Below the pieces are notes generated by a model, which was given only the letters and a program-made list of their open reading frames with translations, was not told where the DNA came from and did no database searches. From Ficedula albicollis (taxonomy: Eukaryota; Chordata; Aves; Passeriformes; Muscicapidae), in the NCBI RefSeq assembly GCF_000247815.1, contig NC_021679.1, positions 37,669,948 through 37,733,947 of the forward strand: a DNA stretch of 64,000 bases, read 5' to 3'. Below are positions 22,623-33,746 of this stretch, piece after piece; within the stretch, counting starts at the first letter, position 1, and each line of letters begins with the position of its first letter. The translations under genes were made by a program, and so were the position numbers.

Positions 22623-22721
22623 ATCACTCAGCTGTTTGCTATTGATCTCTGCTTGTTTCTGTACTGGAGAGTCGGTCACTGAAGTGAATTTGGTTTGATC
22701 AGGATGCTTTTTGTAGGTGTA
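22623..22721 (-). CDS. NEB: NEB N-terminal module exon (99 bp)
   Basis: Begins [19 protein letters not shown] and ends NSKQLSD; donor GTAAGT, acceptor CAG. In human nebulin (from memory) the equivalent HPD module is followed by further modules before the one resembling the next exon here. Confidence 0.94.
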
Positions 22722-23086
22722 CTGAAAGAAGATAAAAAAATATTTGTAGAAAATGCATATTTTCCAAGTGTTGATAAAATAAATATAATTATTTATAAAG
22801 TAAGTCATTTTAAACATTGATTTTAAAAAATATGGATTTAAGCAGGTGAGTGGTTGAGGTTCATTCTTCATTTTGGTACTACAGCTCTCATTTTATGGGT
22901 TTGTTATAAGAAGGATTGTGCTGTATCTGTTTTGATCACTAGATGTCACAAAAGACCCTAAAATAGAGATGAAGATATTTTTTTAAAAGTCACATAAGGC
23001 AACGAGGCCAAACTTAGAGTCACTGATGTTAGCAGGGATCACTCAGTTAATTTTTCTGTGATGAACAACTGCTGTCCTGTACTCAC

Positions 23087-23191
23087 ATCTTTACATTGCT
23101 CCAACTTCTTGATTGCTTCATACTCTTGAGTTATGGTCTGAGGGAAGTAGCACTTTGTCTTTTCCTCCTCATAATCTGCTTTGTAATTTTT
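23087..23191 (-). CDS. NEB: NEB N-terminal module exon (105 bp)
   Basis: Begins KNYKADYEEEKTKCYFPQT and ends KLEQCKD; donor GTGAGT, acceptor TAG. Confidence 0.95.
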
Positions 23192-23285
23192 CTAGGAGCA
23201 AGAGCAGCAATCAGTAAGGCACCACAACTGAGCTTTGTCTAAACTGCCAGAGTGATGGGGAAAGCAGAACCATTGCCACACTTAC

Positions 23286-23393
23286 ATCACTTTTCATGGC
23301 TTCAACCTTCATGCAGTGGATCTGATGTGGGTCCTCAAAGCTGCCCAAGTAGTGCCCCAAAATATTCTTCTGATATGCATCTTTATATTTTAC
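23286..23393 (-). CDS. NEB: NEB N-terminal module exon (108 bp)
   Basis: Begins VKYKDAYQKNILGHYLGSF and ends KVEAMKSD; donor GTAAGT, acceptor CAG. Confidence 0.95.
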
Positions 23394-23475
23394 CTGCCAA
23401 AATAACCACGAGTTAAGAAGCAGAAGGAGTCAAGAGGGTCAGTACTGAAGGACAAACCCCAAGTGAAATACCTAC

Positions 23476-23577
23476 ATCACTAAAGTTCTTCAGAGCAGCA
23501 TCAGTCTGGAACTTGGGTGTCTCACAGTAATTCATCTTGTTTCCTTTGGACTGTTCATAGGCTTCTTTGTATAATTT
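23476..23577 (-). CDS. NEB: NEB N-terminal module exon (102 bp)
   Basis: Begins KLYKEAYEQSKGNKMNYCE and ends LKNFSD; donor GTAGGT. The intron to the next 3' exon is only about 80 bp. Confidence 0.94.
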
Positions 23578-24209
23578 CTGCAAATCAAATAATACCAGAT
23601 CATGCAAGAGATTGCACTGCAAGCCCCCCCCCCCGCCACGTTAAAAATGACAAGAGTAAAACAGAAACAACTGCAAAGAAAAGTTTTCCCACAGGACTGA
23701 GAAACAGATGGCACTGTTTTCCCAATGGTCTTTAAAAATAACTTTTTTTTAGGTTTGTAAGGGAAGACAGAAAGGTCTGGCTAATGGTTTTTGAACTTCT
23801 GACACTGATAAATATTCAATCTCTTTTCATATAAATAAAAGAGGAATTGAGAAGACTGTTACAGCAAATATCCAGAATATAATATAAAAAAATGTAAAAG
23901 CACCACATATATTATCATTATGAGATGAAATTCCTTAAAACAGTAAGGGAAGAACTCTTGTGATTCATTATCCACAAGGATCTAAATTAACTACACTCTA
24001 ATTAGCCATCCACATGCCACTGCTGTTGCTAGACTCATCTGTGGAGAATTAATTCTTTACCTGAATTGTTCTGGCTGGTGCTATCTCAGGAAAAATATGG
24101 GTCTATAAAAATACTACAGGATTCAAAAGAGAAGCCTTGTGAAGAAATGATGATTGTGGTTTCTGGTACAGGATTGAAAATGATGTAGCTGCACACTGAT
24201 AATACTCAC

Positions 24210-24326
24210 ATCACTCAGAATATTTCCTGCAGTTTTTAATTGCTGCAGCAATGGGTTCTCTGTAGCAGGGAGCACATTATATTCAGCAATAGCTTTTTTC
24301 TTTTCATAGTCTGCTCTGTATTTGAA
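24210..24326 (-). CDS. NEB: NEB N-terminal module exon (117 bp)
   Basis: Begins FKYRADYEKKKAIAEYNVLP and ends AGNILSD; donor GTGAGT. It encodes 39 residues, longer than the usual 35. Confidence 0.94.
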
Positions 24327-24399
24327 CTTGAAAGAATAAAAAGAAAAAAAAAGAGGTTTTAAAAATCAGTATTAAAAGCCAAATGCCCACTAACCTGTG

Positions 24400-24486
24400 T
24401 GATTGTCCATGGCAGGGGTGGCCCTGGGTTGTCTTTAAAGTCCCTTCCCACCCAAGCCACTCTGTGATATTAATCTATTCTATGAT
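24400..24486 (+). mobile_element. CR1 LINE 3' terminus fragment
   Basis: 'catggcaggggtggccctgg...ccttcccacccaagccactctgtgat...attctatgat', plus orientation, in a NEB intron. Confidence 0.8.
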
Positions 24487-24636
24487 AAAATCTTCAATTT
24501 ATGACCAGGAAAAATGCCCCTGTTACTTAACTCATGGTGGCAAAGGACCATGAAAGGTCATGCCAAAACAATTTCACCAAAACTTGTGAGTTCAGAACTG
24601 TCCCCAAGCTGAGCAGGTGGCACACAGGTCCCTCAC

Positions 24637-24744
24637 CTTGCTGACATTTTCTGAAGCTCGTTTGTTGGCTTCATATTCTGGAGTTTCAGTCTGCATGAAG
24701 TAGATTTGGTCTTTCATGTTTTCAAAGTCTTCCTGGTATTTCCT
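24637..24744 (-). CDS. NEB: NEB N-terminal module exon (108 bp)
   Basis: Begins RKYQEDFENMKDQIYFMQTE and ends SENVSK; donor GTGAGG, acceptor CAG. Confidence 0.95.
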
Positions 24745-24911
24745 CTGTTAGGAACAGAGACAGAAAACAACACATCATCCACTTGCAAATTAGACATCTA
24801 CAACAGGGATTATTTAGGAAACAAGCAATGCCACAAATGGAGCCTCAGTATTTTCCACATGAACATAAACAGGGAAAAAGCTGTTGAGGATTTTCTGCAG
24901 GATTCACTCAC

Positions 24912-25016
24912 CATGCTCAGATTCTCTGCATTCATTTTTGCAATTGCCACGTCATAGCACGGAGTTTGACTCCACTTGCCTTTGATTTTGTTTTTATAGT
25001 CCTCATGGTAAATAAC
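24912..25016 (-). CDS. NEB: NEB N-terminal module exon (105 bp)
   Basis: Begins VIYHEDYKNKIKGKWSQTP and ends NAENLSM; donor GTGAGT, acceptor CAG. Confidence 0.95.
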
Positions 25017-26008
25017 CTGTAAGGAAACAAAACAATAAAACTGAATTCCCAAGACACAGCTTCATTTTTCACCTGACAGATTCATTTTTCAAAGCTGTCT
25101 TTTTAAAGCTGACAGCTGCCTTATAGCTATTTTAGCAGTTATGGTCAAAACCACCTTAAATATGATTTGGCCAAACCATTTCAGTGTCAAGTCATTTTTC
25201 TTAGTATCTTCCCTGCCTAAAAAGGATAAATAAATCATGTCTAACCTATTCCTTTAGTTCTGTTTTCTTCCTGGTCATTAAGTCAGAATTTTACTGGTAT
25301 TGCTGCTGGAACTGGTTTTAAGCAAACCCTTTTAATTATCTGGTGATTTCTATTATTTATTCAAGCTCACAGAAATCAAGTATTAAAAATTTAAAGAGCT
25401 TGTCTAGCAATAAAACACCTGCCTGAGTTTTGACTCATTGTTCCATGTGCATTTTCAGTCACAGCTGCATTACGTACCAAAAAAATAAAACCCCTCCAAC
25501 GCTTTTTAAACATTGCTAAAGAACATATATGTCAAAAATAATCTTTTTAAAAAAATTCCATATTTTATAGTTCAGGAGATACCTACAAAGCTTATTATTT
25601 TATTCATTTCAAAGAATTGTGGCACCATCCTTGTTTTCATGTTATAAAATCTTCTTGATGGCAATTTAGCTTTTAAGCTATGAAAATACAAGATTAAAGA
25701 AATTTTCTCCAAATTAATTAGTTTACTTTACAAACAGGTTCAGTGCAATTTTCTTAGTGGTTTCTCCACCATGAGTGAGCACTGCAATTCTCTAATCTTA
25801 AAATGCAGATAACTTTCAATACACAATAAAATAATTTAAAAAAAATAAAAAAGTTAAATTCTGAATGGAGTTAAAACCCTACTTCTAAGATTATGCAACT
25901 TGGTCCCAATTTCTCCAGCAAAAAAATTGGTCCTCCTGTGTGTTTTTCCTTTTGCCTTTCTTTTCCTTAGGTCCCTTTTTTTGGGTTTGGGCAGCAGGTT
26001 GTACTCAC
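25017..26008. other. NEB: NEB intron, about 1 kb
   Basis: AT-rich intron between the modules at 24912 and 26009. I see no exon, repeat or RNA gene in it. Confidence 0.8.
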
Positions 26009-26113
26009 ATCACTCAGCTGCCGTGACACCCTCTTGGCCTGTTCCACATCAGGGGGGTCTGGCAGAGAGGTGAATTTTGCTTTCCTTTCATCGTGCCCCT
26101 TTTTGTAGACAAT
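26009..26113 (-). CDS. NEB: NEB N-terminal module exon (105 bp)
   Basis: Begins IVYKKGHDERKAKFTSLPD and ends SRQLSD; donor GTGAGT, acceptor CAG. Confidence 0.95.
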
Positions 26114-26727
26114 CTGAAAGGATGGAAGAAATAAACATTTATTTGAGCATCACAGCATTTGAGCTCTGCTCCCACCACATTAATGAAAGTAGTTCTGCCC
26201 ACAGCCCCTGCAGCAGGAACCCTTTAACCTGTGCATTACCAGGGAACTGCTGAACATCTGCAAAATCCACTGAAATGTTCAGGTGAGGGCTGAAATCCCC
26301 TATTGAAGAGTTCTGTGGATCTAAAGATCAGCAAATCCCAGTGCCACCAACTCCTGACTTTTTTTATCACTGTTTTAGAGGCACATCTGCAGATCCACAA
26401 GAGTGAACTGGACTTGCAGAGAGCCCTGAGAGTTTCTGCATTTGGGGAGATACTCGAGGTCTTCTTGCTAATTTAATAAATTATTTAATTCATTCCTAAT
26501 CCAGCATCAAATTGCCAATGGATTTATACTCTAACATGCTCTACTTAGTACTCTAACATCAACTGCATATTTTTCTATGAAAACTACTATAAGAGCTTAC
26601 TTAACACACTTTTATTTTCTGTTATTTCATTTTATGTTCCATGATGAAGCTTTTATATCTAATCAAAGTCCATGGCACGTCCCAGTTGGTTACACCACTA
26701 ACCCAACAGCCCTGCTTTGATACTCAC

Positions 26728-26832
26728 ATCACTCAGAGTCTTCTGAGCCTGTGCCACCCTTCTGAGCTCTGGGCTGTCATTGTAGGGATAAAACAATGTT
26801 TTGTCTGCATCCCAGTCTTCAGTATAGAGTTT
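26728..26832 (-). CDS. NEB: NEB N-terminal module exon (105 bp)
   Basis: Begins KLYTEDWDADKTLFYPYND and ends AQKTLSD; donor GTGAGT, acceptor TAG. Strongly nebulin-like at the N-terminus. Confidence 0.96.
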
Positions 26833-26931
26833 CTACAAGAAAAAATGCCAGAATGCTCATTATTAATTAATTTCTGGCTTTGAAAGCTTCTTTCACTTCA
26901 GCCACTGAGACCTGTGGTTATTTATTCTTAC

Positions 26932-27036
26932 CTTGCTGAACATTGCTGTGTTTTTTATTGCATTCACAAGCTCTGGAGCATCAGGGGGAAGCAGGTACTT
27001 GTCTTTATTCTCCTCCCAGTTCTGTTTATATAACAC
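26932..27036 (-). CDS. NEB: NEB N-terminal module exon (105 bp)
   Basis: Begins VLYKQNWEENKDKYLLPPD and ends NTAMFSK; donor GTAAGA, acceptor CAG. Confidence 0.96.
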
Positions 27037-27335
27037 CTGGAAGGAAAGATCAGCATGTTGGTCACTCCATCATTTAAAAAATGTTTATTTCTGTGAACAA
27101 ACTGCCTGCTTTAAAGATTTTTTATATAATCAAAATGTCAGAGCAGTAACATGTGAATAGAGCAACTGGAAATATTTAGCATTATATTTATATTTGCCTT
27201 ACCAACTTCTCTGCTATCCCTCCCTGTGCTTCTAAACTGTTGCACAAATGTTGCTTTAGCACCCTGAGCTCTAAAGTTTGTTCTTATCAGCAACCTCAGG
27301 CTCCAGCAGTGCTGGGAAAGTCAGAAGTCACTCAC

Positions 27336-27440
27336 CTTGCTCACTTGCTGTGACACTTTCTTTGCATGCTCTATGTCCATGGCCTTTTCATCCACGTGGC
27401 AAATGGTTCTGGCAACTCCCCCAGCCATGCGGTATTTAAC
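27336..27440 (-). CDS. NEB: NEB N-terminal module exon (105 bp)
   Basis: Begins VKYRMAGGVARTICHVDEK and ends VSQQVSK; donor GTGAGT, acceptor CAG. Confidence 0.96.
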
Positions 27441-27570
27441 CTGGAGCAGAGCACAAACTCCATCGATTCTACAGCAAAACCGACTGATTTCTTTTTTTTC
27501 TTTTTAATAATGACATTTTCACCCTTCATATAAGCACCTGGTTGAACCTAGAAATGCAGTTGTTACCCAC

Positions 27571-27678
27571 CTCACTGAGCTGGTCCTGCACTTTCTTGAT
27601 CCTCCGGATTTCTGGGGTATCAACTGTGGAAGCATATGGCTTTCCTCTTTCTTTTCTAAATTTTTCTTTGTACTTGTT
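27571..27678 (-). CDS. NEB: NEB first nebulin-module exon (108 bp)
   Basis: Begins NKYKEKFRKERGKPYASTV and ends KVQDQLSE; donor GTGGGT, acceptor CAG. It directly follows the non-repeat N-terminal segment. Confidence 0.96.
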
Positions 27679-28062
27679 CTGGAAGAAAATAATGATAAAA
27701 ATAATTAAGATATACCCCTGAGCTCTGGCAGAACTGTATTAGCAATTACTGCCATATATATCTGGTTAGGAGGGGAATTTCAGGCAGATTATTTAATAAT
27801 ATAATCTAAAATTATTCTACAACTACAAATTATTCTGCAAACTACATTTGCACTTATGCTTATTTTAGCTGAGTTTATTCCATCTGACACAACAGGAAAA
27901 AGAAATCCATCTCTAACTTGGATCACCTCTAATTTATTACATTCTCCCCATGAGCTTAATATTGATAAACCCAGTTATTTGCACTAAAAGTATCAAACAA
28001 CCCCTGTAAAACAGTTTTAAAGCTGGTGTTCCTCAAGAAATGAGAGACATGGGACAACTCAC

Positions 28063-28278
28063 CTCACTGAATAAGTCCTTCATTTTATTGCTGTGTTCCA
28101 GGTAAGGTGTCAAAAACTTGGATGGGTCCACTTTTGTCCGGATTGTCTTTTTCCTGACAGGAGGGGCTGCATCCTCCCCAGGGGGCTGGGTGTGCTCAGC
28201 TGTGTAGGTGGTGGTGGTTGTGGTGGTCTCAGGGCCTGAGTAATCTGTGCTGATGGTCTCAGTGATCTCAGTCACCAC
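28063..28278 (-). CDS. NEB: NEB N-terminal exon, Thr-rich and basic segment (216 bp)
   Basis: Begins VVTEITETISTDYSGPE, runs through a Thr-rich stretch and a basic VRKKTIRTKVDPSKFLTPYL segment, and ends KMKDLFSE. The VDPSKF-x-TPY and LFS features agree with the nebulin N-terminus. Donor GTGAGT, acceptor CAG. Confidence 0.95.
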
Positions 28279-28680
28279 CTGAGGATCAAAAAAAGAAAAA
28301 AATCAATAATCGCTTGTTTTATAGCTGTAAAAGTTTGGCAGGGTAAGTGTTTTCACCCCTCTGAGCTGGGTGTGCTCAGTTCTGTAGGTGGTTGTGGTGG
28401 TGTCAGGACCTGAGTAGTCTATGCTGATGGTCTCTGACCACCTTTGGATCAAAAAAATTCAATAATCACTTGTTTTATAGCTGAAAAAGTTTGGTAGGAT
28501 AAGGGTTTTCACCCCTCTGAGCTGGGTGTGCTCAGTTCTGTAGGTGGTAATGGTGGTATCAGGACCTGAGTAGTCTATGCTGATGGTCTCTGACCACCTG
28601 GGGATCAAAATAATTTAATCATCCCTTGATTTACAGATGTAAAAGTTTGTTAGGATGTGTTTTTCACCCCCCTGAGATGG
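28184..28680. repeat. Three-copy direct repeat derived from the NEB N-terminal exon
   Basis: The string 'ctgggtgtgctcag' with the following exon and intron sequence occurs at 28186 (in the exon), 28366 and 28522. The latter two copies are intronic pseudo-exons encoding a DYSGP-type stretch in broken context. They lack about 11 bases at the 'gtgactgagatcact' region. Confidence 0.85.
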
Positions 28681-29582
28681 TGAAAGGATGCTCTGCTCTC
28701 ATCCAGATCCACATGGAGACAGAAAATCAGGGACACTTTTCCTCCTGGGATAACCACTGTGATCCCTATATATCACCCACCCTAAAAAAGCCCACAAGGA
28801 ATGAACTCTCTGGCTGGTTCCTGCATCAAACTCATGGAATTATTCTCCAGAGGGTCTGGGACAGTGGGGCTCCAGCTGCCTCTGCTCTACATGCATTCAT
28901 TTCCAATAAATTAAAATGCTTTATACACTTTATCAACATAGTCATGCTGCAAGCAGTCATTTTGATAATAAGATTCTAATGAAAAGCATCTAAAAATAAT
29001 TCTCACAATTAATAAATGTGCTCCGAAACCACCCAAATAAGTGTCAGGTTTTATTTTGCATCCATTAGTTTTATAAAAAAATTGCCTTTAGAAAGGAATT
29101 CATGAAGGTCAGAGTTCTGAGTTATTTGCATCAATGAGACAGAGCTGAAAATGCACCAAGAATTACACAATTAATAACTTCTGTTTCTGCATAAACCCAT
29201 GCCATAAAGAATATTTCATGATAACACAGCAGAGAGTTGGGTTATAGCTCTTTTAGAAGTAGAATTTCAAGTTATGATAATCACTCCTTGGTTACCCAAA
29301 TATTTGTTACCAGTGACATGATGAAAAATCTGCAAAACTGTATTTTTTTTCAGTGAAATTACACAAAGTGAAGGAAACAGAACTGATACATGTAAACTGA
29401 TCATAGATCCTCACACAGCAGGGACTTGAAGCAAAAATAAATCATTAAGCAGCAATTGTTCACTGATATTTGTGTGTTTAACATGAAAAATTAAACCACA
29501 GAATACAAAAGGCTGCTAATTTAGTATTTCATGGTAATTACATGAATTTCTGTGCTACATGCAGCAGGGCAGGGACCTTTAC

Positions 29583-29627
29583 CTCGTGTGGCTCACCCTC
29601 CTCGATAACTGTCTCCTCAATGTAGTA
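29583..29627 (-). CDS. NEB: NEB N-terminal acidic exon (45 bp)
   Basis: Encodes YYIEETVIEEGEPHE; donor GTAAAG, acceptor AAG. It continues the acidic EEVVE of the start exon in frame. A run of about 20 A lies just beyond the acceptor on the plus strand, which is an unusually pure polypyrimidine tract on the minus strand. Confidence 0.92.
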
Positions 29628-30239
29628 CTTTGAAAAAAAAAAAAAAAAAAAAGAGAAAAAAACATCATTGTTAGGCCAGATCAGCAAATTGTAGCTTCTG
29701 TGAAGCTGCTTTAAAAGACATTTCTGGAGAACAAGGATTTTAGTTCACAGGTACTTATCGAGTCATTTGGTAACTCTCAACAGCTGTTCAAATTTTGCAT
29801 TAAGGATCGGGTTTTTATTCCATACATTCCCCAACTAATAATGGTCCAAATAAACAATGGAAGATTGTTATCTAATTTTACCCACAACAGGGAAGACATT
29901 GATGACCACATTAAAAGAATCAACATTTAAATCCCAGGATTTGCCTGTTTTTTACTTGGTGATGCTCATGACTTGTCCTCAGGGTTGTTCCCACAAGGAC
30001 ACCGATAATTTCTGGCTGCTGGTTAAACCTTGTTGCTGATCACAACTCTGAGCCAGCTGATTTTTCACCCATTTTACTGCTCATTGTCCCTTTATATCTC
30101 ATAAATTTGGGGATAAAACCACAATGGGATTTGTCCCGAAAGCAACCCAGCAATCTTCACTGATCTCCCCTTGTCCACAGCAGCTGGGAACTCGTTATAA
30201 AATTAATGAGGTTCATCAGCCATAGATGGCTCTTGATAA

Positions 30240-30870
30240 CTCAGTGTTCACTTCTCCACAAGACCTTCATGTCTTTCTTGTGTATAAAATTAGTTTCTTG
30301 AAGGATTTGCTCCACAGCTTTCCCAAAAAACGTGAGGTTGACCAGTCTTGGGTCCCTGGATCTTCCTTCTTGCCTTTCTTGGACACCAAATCCAGCTGAA
30401 CATTGCCCATGGATATGAGTTTGTAACGCTTTAAATCTTTAAATTTCTCACAATTTGTCTGCTCCTGCTTCCACCTTCAGGGTTTTTCTGGGTTTTTTTG
30501 TGTGTAATTTTCCTCAGACGGGAGCTCTGTGTTCCTCCACTCCGTCCTTCTGCTCATTGATTTTTGCACTTTGTGTGCTCAGGGTAAATCATGCTGGAGG
30601 ATCACCCTGGCTACCTTTGCTGTTTCCCACAGGATTTTCCCCGAGCAGCCCCGATTCTGCCCTTCCAAAACCTGCGATAATTCCATTTATTTTGCTCACT
30701 GCTCCCCGTATCTTCAGCTCCGCTGTCCCACGGTCACTGCAGCCCTTGATCTTCGCATTTTCCACCAGTTCTGGCTTCTTTGTGAGCACCACGTCCAGCG
30801 GAGCATCTTTTCCAGCCGGGACAATAAAAGCTGGGAAAGGATGTGGAGCCCCAGGAGCGGCTGAGGGAGC
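30240..30870 (-). mobile_element. Degraded CR1 LINE ORF2 (reverse transcriptase) fragment
   Basis: Minus-strand translation shows CR1-like stretches: VVLTKKPELVENAKIKGCSD near 30.75 kb and, further downstream on that strand, RDPRLVNLTFFGKAVEQIL. These resemble the inter-domain and RT blocks of CR1 ORF2. Frames are broken between the blocks, so it is inactive. Confidence 0.7.
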
Positions 30871-31039
30871 TGGGAAAGGGAACCTGGAGAAAAGGAGGCT
30901 CAGGGGGAACCTGCGCAACTCCCTGAAAAATCGGGTTTTGCTCCCAGAGAATAACCCACAGGACAAAGTGAAGCAGCCTCGGGTTGTGCTGGGTTTTTTG
31001 TCGGATTTATTTCATTGTGTCGGATTTATTTAAAATTTA

Positions 31040-31330
31040 TTTCTCATCCGTCACTTCCCACCCTTGGGCGCGCGGTGGCGCCGTCCCGCGGCAATGGCGG
31101 CCGCGCTGAGGGAGCGTGAGGGCAGCGCCGCGGCCTCGGCCTCCCGCAAGGAAACGACGGGAAAAAAACCTTTAAAATGCATCGCTGCAGGAACAGCGCC
31201 CGCCGTGTGCGGGATGGGCTTCGCTGGCACAAAGACTAAAAGGAGAAATGCGGGAAAAATGCGGGGTTTACACTGGAAAATCTCCTCCGAGCTTGGCGTC
31301 GCTTGCCACAGCTGCGGGAATGGAAAACAC
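31040..31330. promoter_or_regulatory. CpG-rich island inside the first coding intron of NEB
   Basis: Dense CpG ('gggcgcgcggtggcgccg', 'gcggccgcgctg', 'gcgccgcggcctcgg') in otherwise AT-rich intron. It contains 'caatggcggccgcg', close to a YY1-type ATGGCGGC element. It could be an alternative promoter or a GC-rich insertion; no recognisable coding sequence is attached. Confidence 0.5.
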
Positions 31331-31458
31331 TTTGAACCGAAAAGATTTCTTGTTAAAATTTAAGTCCCTTTCTGAGAGCTCTTCCTTAAAGTTAGTTCAG
31401 GTGGCCGAGCTGTATTTCCCGGCATATTGGATGTTCTGAGGTGATTTCCATGCTTGGA

Positions 31459-31965
31459 ACCACCTTCGACAAAACCTTCCACAAACCTCCCACAAAACTT
31501 TCTTCAAACTTTCTACAAAGCCCTCCACAAACTTTCTACAAAATCTTCCTCAAACTTTCTAAAAAACCCTTCACAAACTCTACAAAATCTTCCTCAAATT
31601 TTCTACAAAACCCTCCACAAACTTTCTACAAAACCGTCCACAAACTTTCTACAAAGTCCTTCTCAAACTTTCTACAAAATCCTCCTCAAACTTTCTACAA
31701 AGTCCTTCTCAAACTTTCTACAAAATCTTCCTCAAATTTTCTACAAAACCCTCCACAAACTTTCTACGAAACCGTCCACAAACTTTCTACAAAGTCCTTC
31801 TCAAACTTTCTACAAAATCTTCCTCAAACTTTCTACAAAACCCTCTACAATTTTTCTACAAAACCCTCTGCAAAACTTCCCACAAGCTTTCTACAAAACC
31901 TTCCACAAACCCCCTTGCAAAATCTTCCACAAATTTTATACAAAACCTTCCAAAAAACCTCAAGT
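31459..31965. repeat. Minisatellite, about 22-bp unit (caaactttctacaaaaycyt)
   Basis: More than 20 imperfect tandem copies of 'aaactttctacaaaatcctc' and variants. Both plus-strand open frames across it are consequences of the stop-free repeat, not a gene. Confidence 0.92.
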
Positions 31966-32998
31966 AACTCGGCAGCAAATGTTTGTATCACTCACTGTGG
32001 AATTTTGCACATCCCAAGACAGCTACAACATCAAGTAATGGCTCATAATTCCAGAGAAAATTTTAAAATAGCATCTTAAAATCCTTGGCAATTCTCCAGC
32101 TGCTCAATATTCAACAATCATGTCCTTCTCTTTCAGAAGACGAATTTCTGATAGAACTTTTTTAAAATCCTGGATTGATACAGGAATTAGGAAAATTTTG
32201 GGATGCCTTAAAATTGTACCAGATTCTGTTGTTCCTATTTTATTCAGCATCTCACCACAAGTATCCCAAGGGAAGCTACTAAAGCACTGCCTCCTCAGCC
32301 CAAGGGATGTGGTTACAGCAAGGTGGTCATTGAAAATTAAAAACAAAATATGAAATGGGGCTGTGTGAACAAAAAGCCCAAAATACCGTAACTCCTGCTG
32401 GAATAAATAAACAATGAGAGCAAATAAATGTCCATTACAGAGAGCACACAATACACAGGAAACATAAAGGCAATTACAAGTAACGTGGGAATAAGTAATT
32501 GAATGAAGGGTTGGTGTCATTGTAGCTAGGTAGTAAGAGGTCTTTAAAATCGACTTTATGAGTGGTGACACCTGTTTTGCAAATTTCATTTAATTACTCT
32601 GACTGGCAAATCATTTGGCTTTCCTTCATGCACTATTTGAAATATATAAAGCTGGCGGTGCCCTCACACCCCCTGAAATCAATAATGTGGTGGCAGCGAG
32701 TTGTAGGATGTTCACATTTATACTCTCGCTCTTTCCTCTAACACTGAGTGACCTTTTACAAGTCTTTGTGTATTTCGTAACACGTAAGTTAATTTCAGAG
32801 TAGTGACGATGCAACAAGTGAGACCACACCGTTAATTTCGTGTACTGTTTCAATAACAAAGTCATTGTTGGTGGCTCCAGCTGTAGGTTGCCCTGGGGAA
32901 TTTTTTATTCAGTTACCTGAGACTAAATAATTCAGCATCTAACTCTGAGTTTAAATGAGCTGCTGGCAAATTAATCCATGGTGCATCTCCATGGACAC

Positions 32999-33230
32999 AG
33001 AATCATGGAATCATGGAATGCCCTGGGTTTGAAGGGACTTTAAAGATCCTCTATTCCTCCCCCTGCCATGGGCAGGGACACTTCCCGCCATCCCAGATTG
33101 CTTCTCTGGGCAAACATGTTCCACAGCCTCCCCACCTTCACGGGGAAGGATTTCTTCCTGATACCCAATTTAAATCTACCCTCTGTCAGTTTAAAGTCTT
33201 CCCCCTTGTCCTGTCACTTAAACCTGGCTC
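32999..33230 (-). mobile_element. CR1 LINE 3'-end fragment
   Basis: 'cagaatcatggaatcatggaatg...ctgccatgggcagggacact...ttccacagcctccccacc...aaggatttcttcctgat' is reverse-complement CR1 3' UTR. Confidence 0.88.
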
Positions 33231-33680
33231 CATCTCTGCAGCAGGCTCAGGCCAGATTGGTTCACGGTCTCCTGGTGGCACAAAGCTGCTGCATTTCTGC
33301 AGAGGCAGGGCTAGAAAGGGGCTTCCAAATCCAGCCTGGATTGGGTGACAGAGGGCAAGCCAGGAGCGAAAGGAGCTGGCCCAGTGCATCTATAATTACG
33401 CAGGGAGTAATCAGAAAACCTCGCACTGTGAGTGTGGGATGGTTCCAGTCCTTATTTAAACTCCGAAACTGTGACAAGAACCAGGAGACTTTGCTCCACG
33501 GAGAGCAACTGTTGTTGTTGTTGTTGTTTTACTGATGAGACCGTTTAATAAATATCTAATCATCCCTAATCTTCAGGCAGCAAACAGCAACCTCTGCTCC
33601 TGAGCATCTCAGCAAGGTGATTAATGTATTCAGTCACAAGGCAGGAAACAAACGTTTCTCCTCTCACATTTTCTGCTTAC

Positions 33681-33746
33681 CTCCACAACTTCTTCATATT
33701 CTTCTTCCTCCATTCTGAGGGTTTGCTTCTGTGTCTCCCCCACTCA
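33681..33746 (-). CDS. NEB: NEB start exon: 5' UTR plus first 11 codons
   Basis: ATG at 33711-33713 opens MEEEEYEEVVE, which continues in frame into YYIEETV and resembles the acidic nebulin N-terminus. Donor GTAAGC at 33675-33680. The 5' boundary is inferred: a pyrimidine-rich tract followed by CAG at 33747-33749 fits an acceptor better than the CAG at 33715-33717. Coding part 33681-33713. Confidence 0.85.

Larger units (their letters stand above)
29652..33680. other. NEB: First coding intron of NEB, about 4 kb
   Basis: Holds a degraded CR1 ORF2 segment (about 30.24-30.87 kb), a GC/CpG-rich island (31.04-31.33 kb), a 22-bp-type minisatellite (31.46-31.96 kb) and a CR1 3' end (about 33.0-33.23 kb). 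Nothing else is recognised. Confidence 0.8.

Noticed and set aside
30455..31033. 192-residue plus-strand frame in the first coding intron of NEB
   Set aside because: It overlaps minus-strand CR1 ORF2 remnants and shows no plus-strand domain.
31441..32079. 212- and 194-residue plus-strand frames
   Set aside because: Translation of a tandem minisatellite, open in two frames simultaneously.
33681..33713. CAG at 33715-33717 as the acceptor of the NEB start exon
   Set aside because: Its upstream sequence is purine-rich; the CAG at 33747-33749 has a better pyrimidine tract, though this is not proven.
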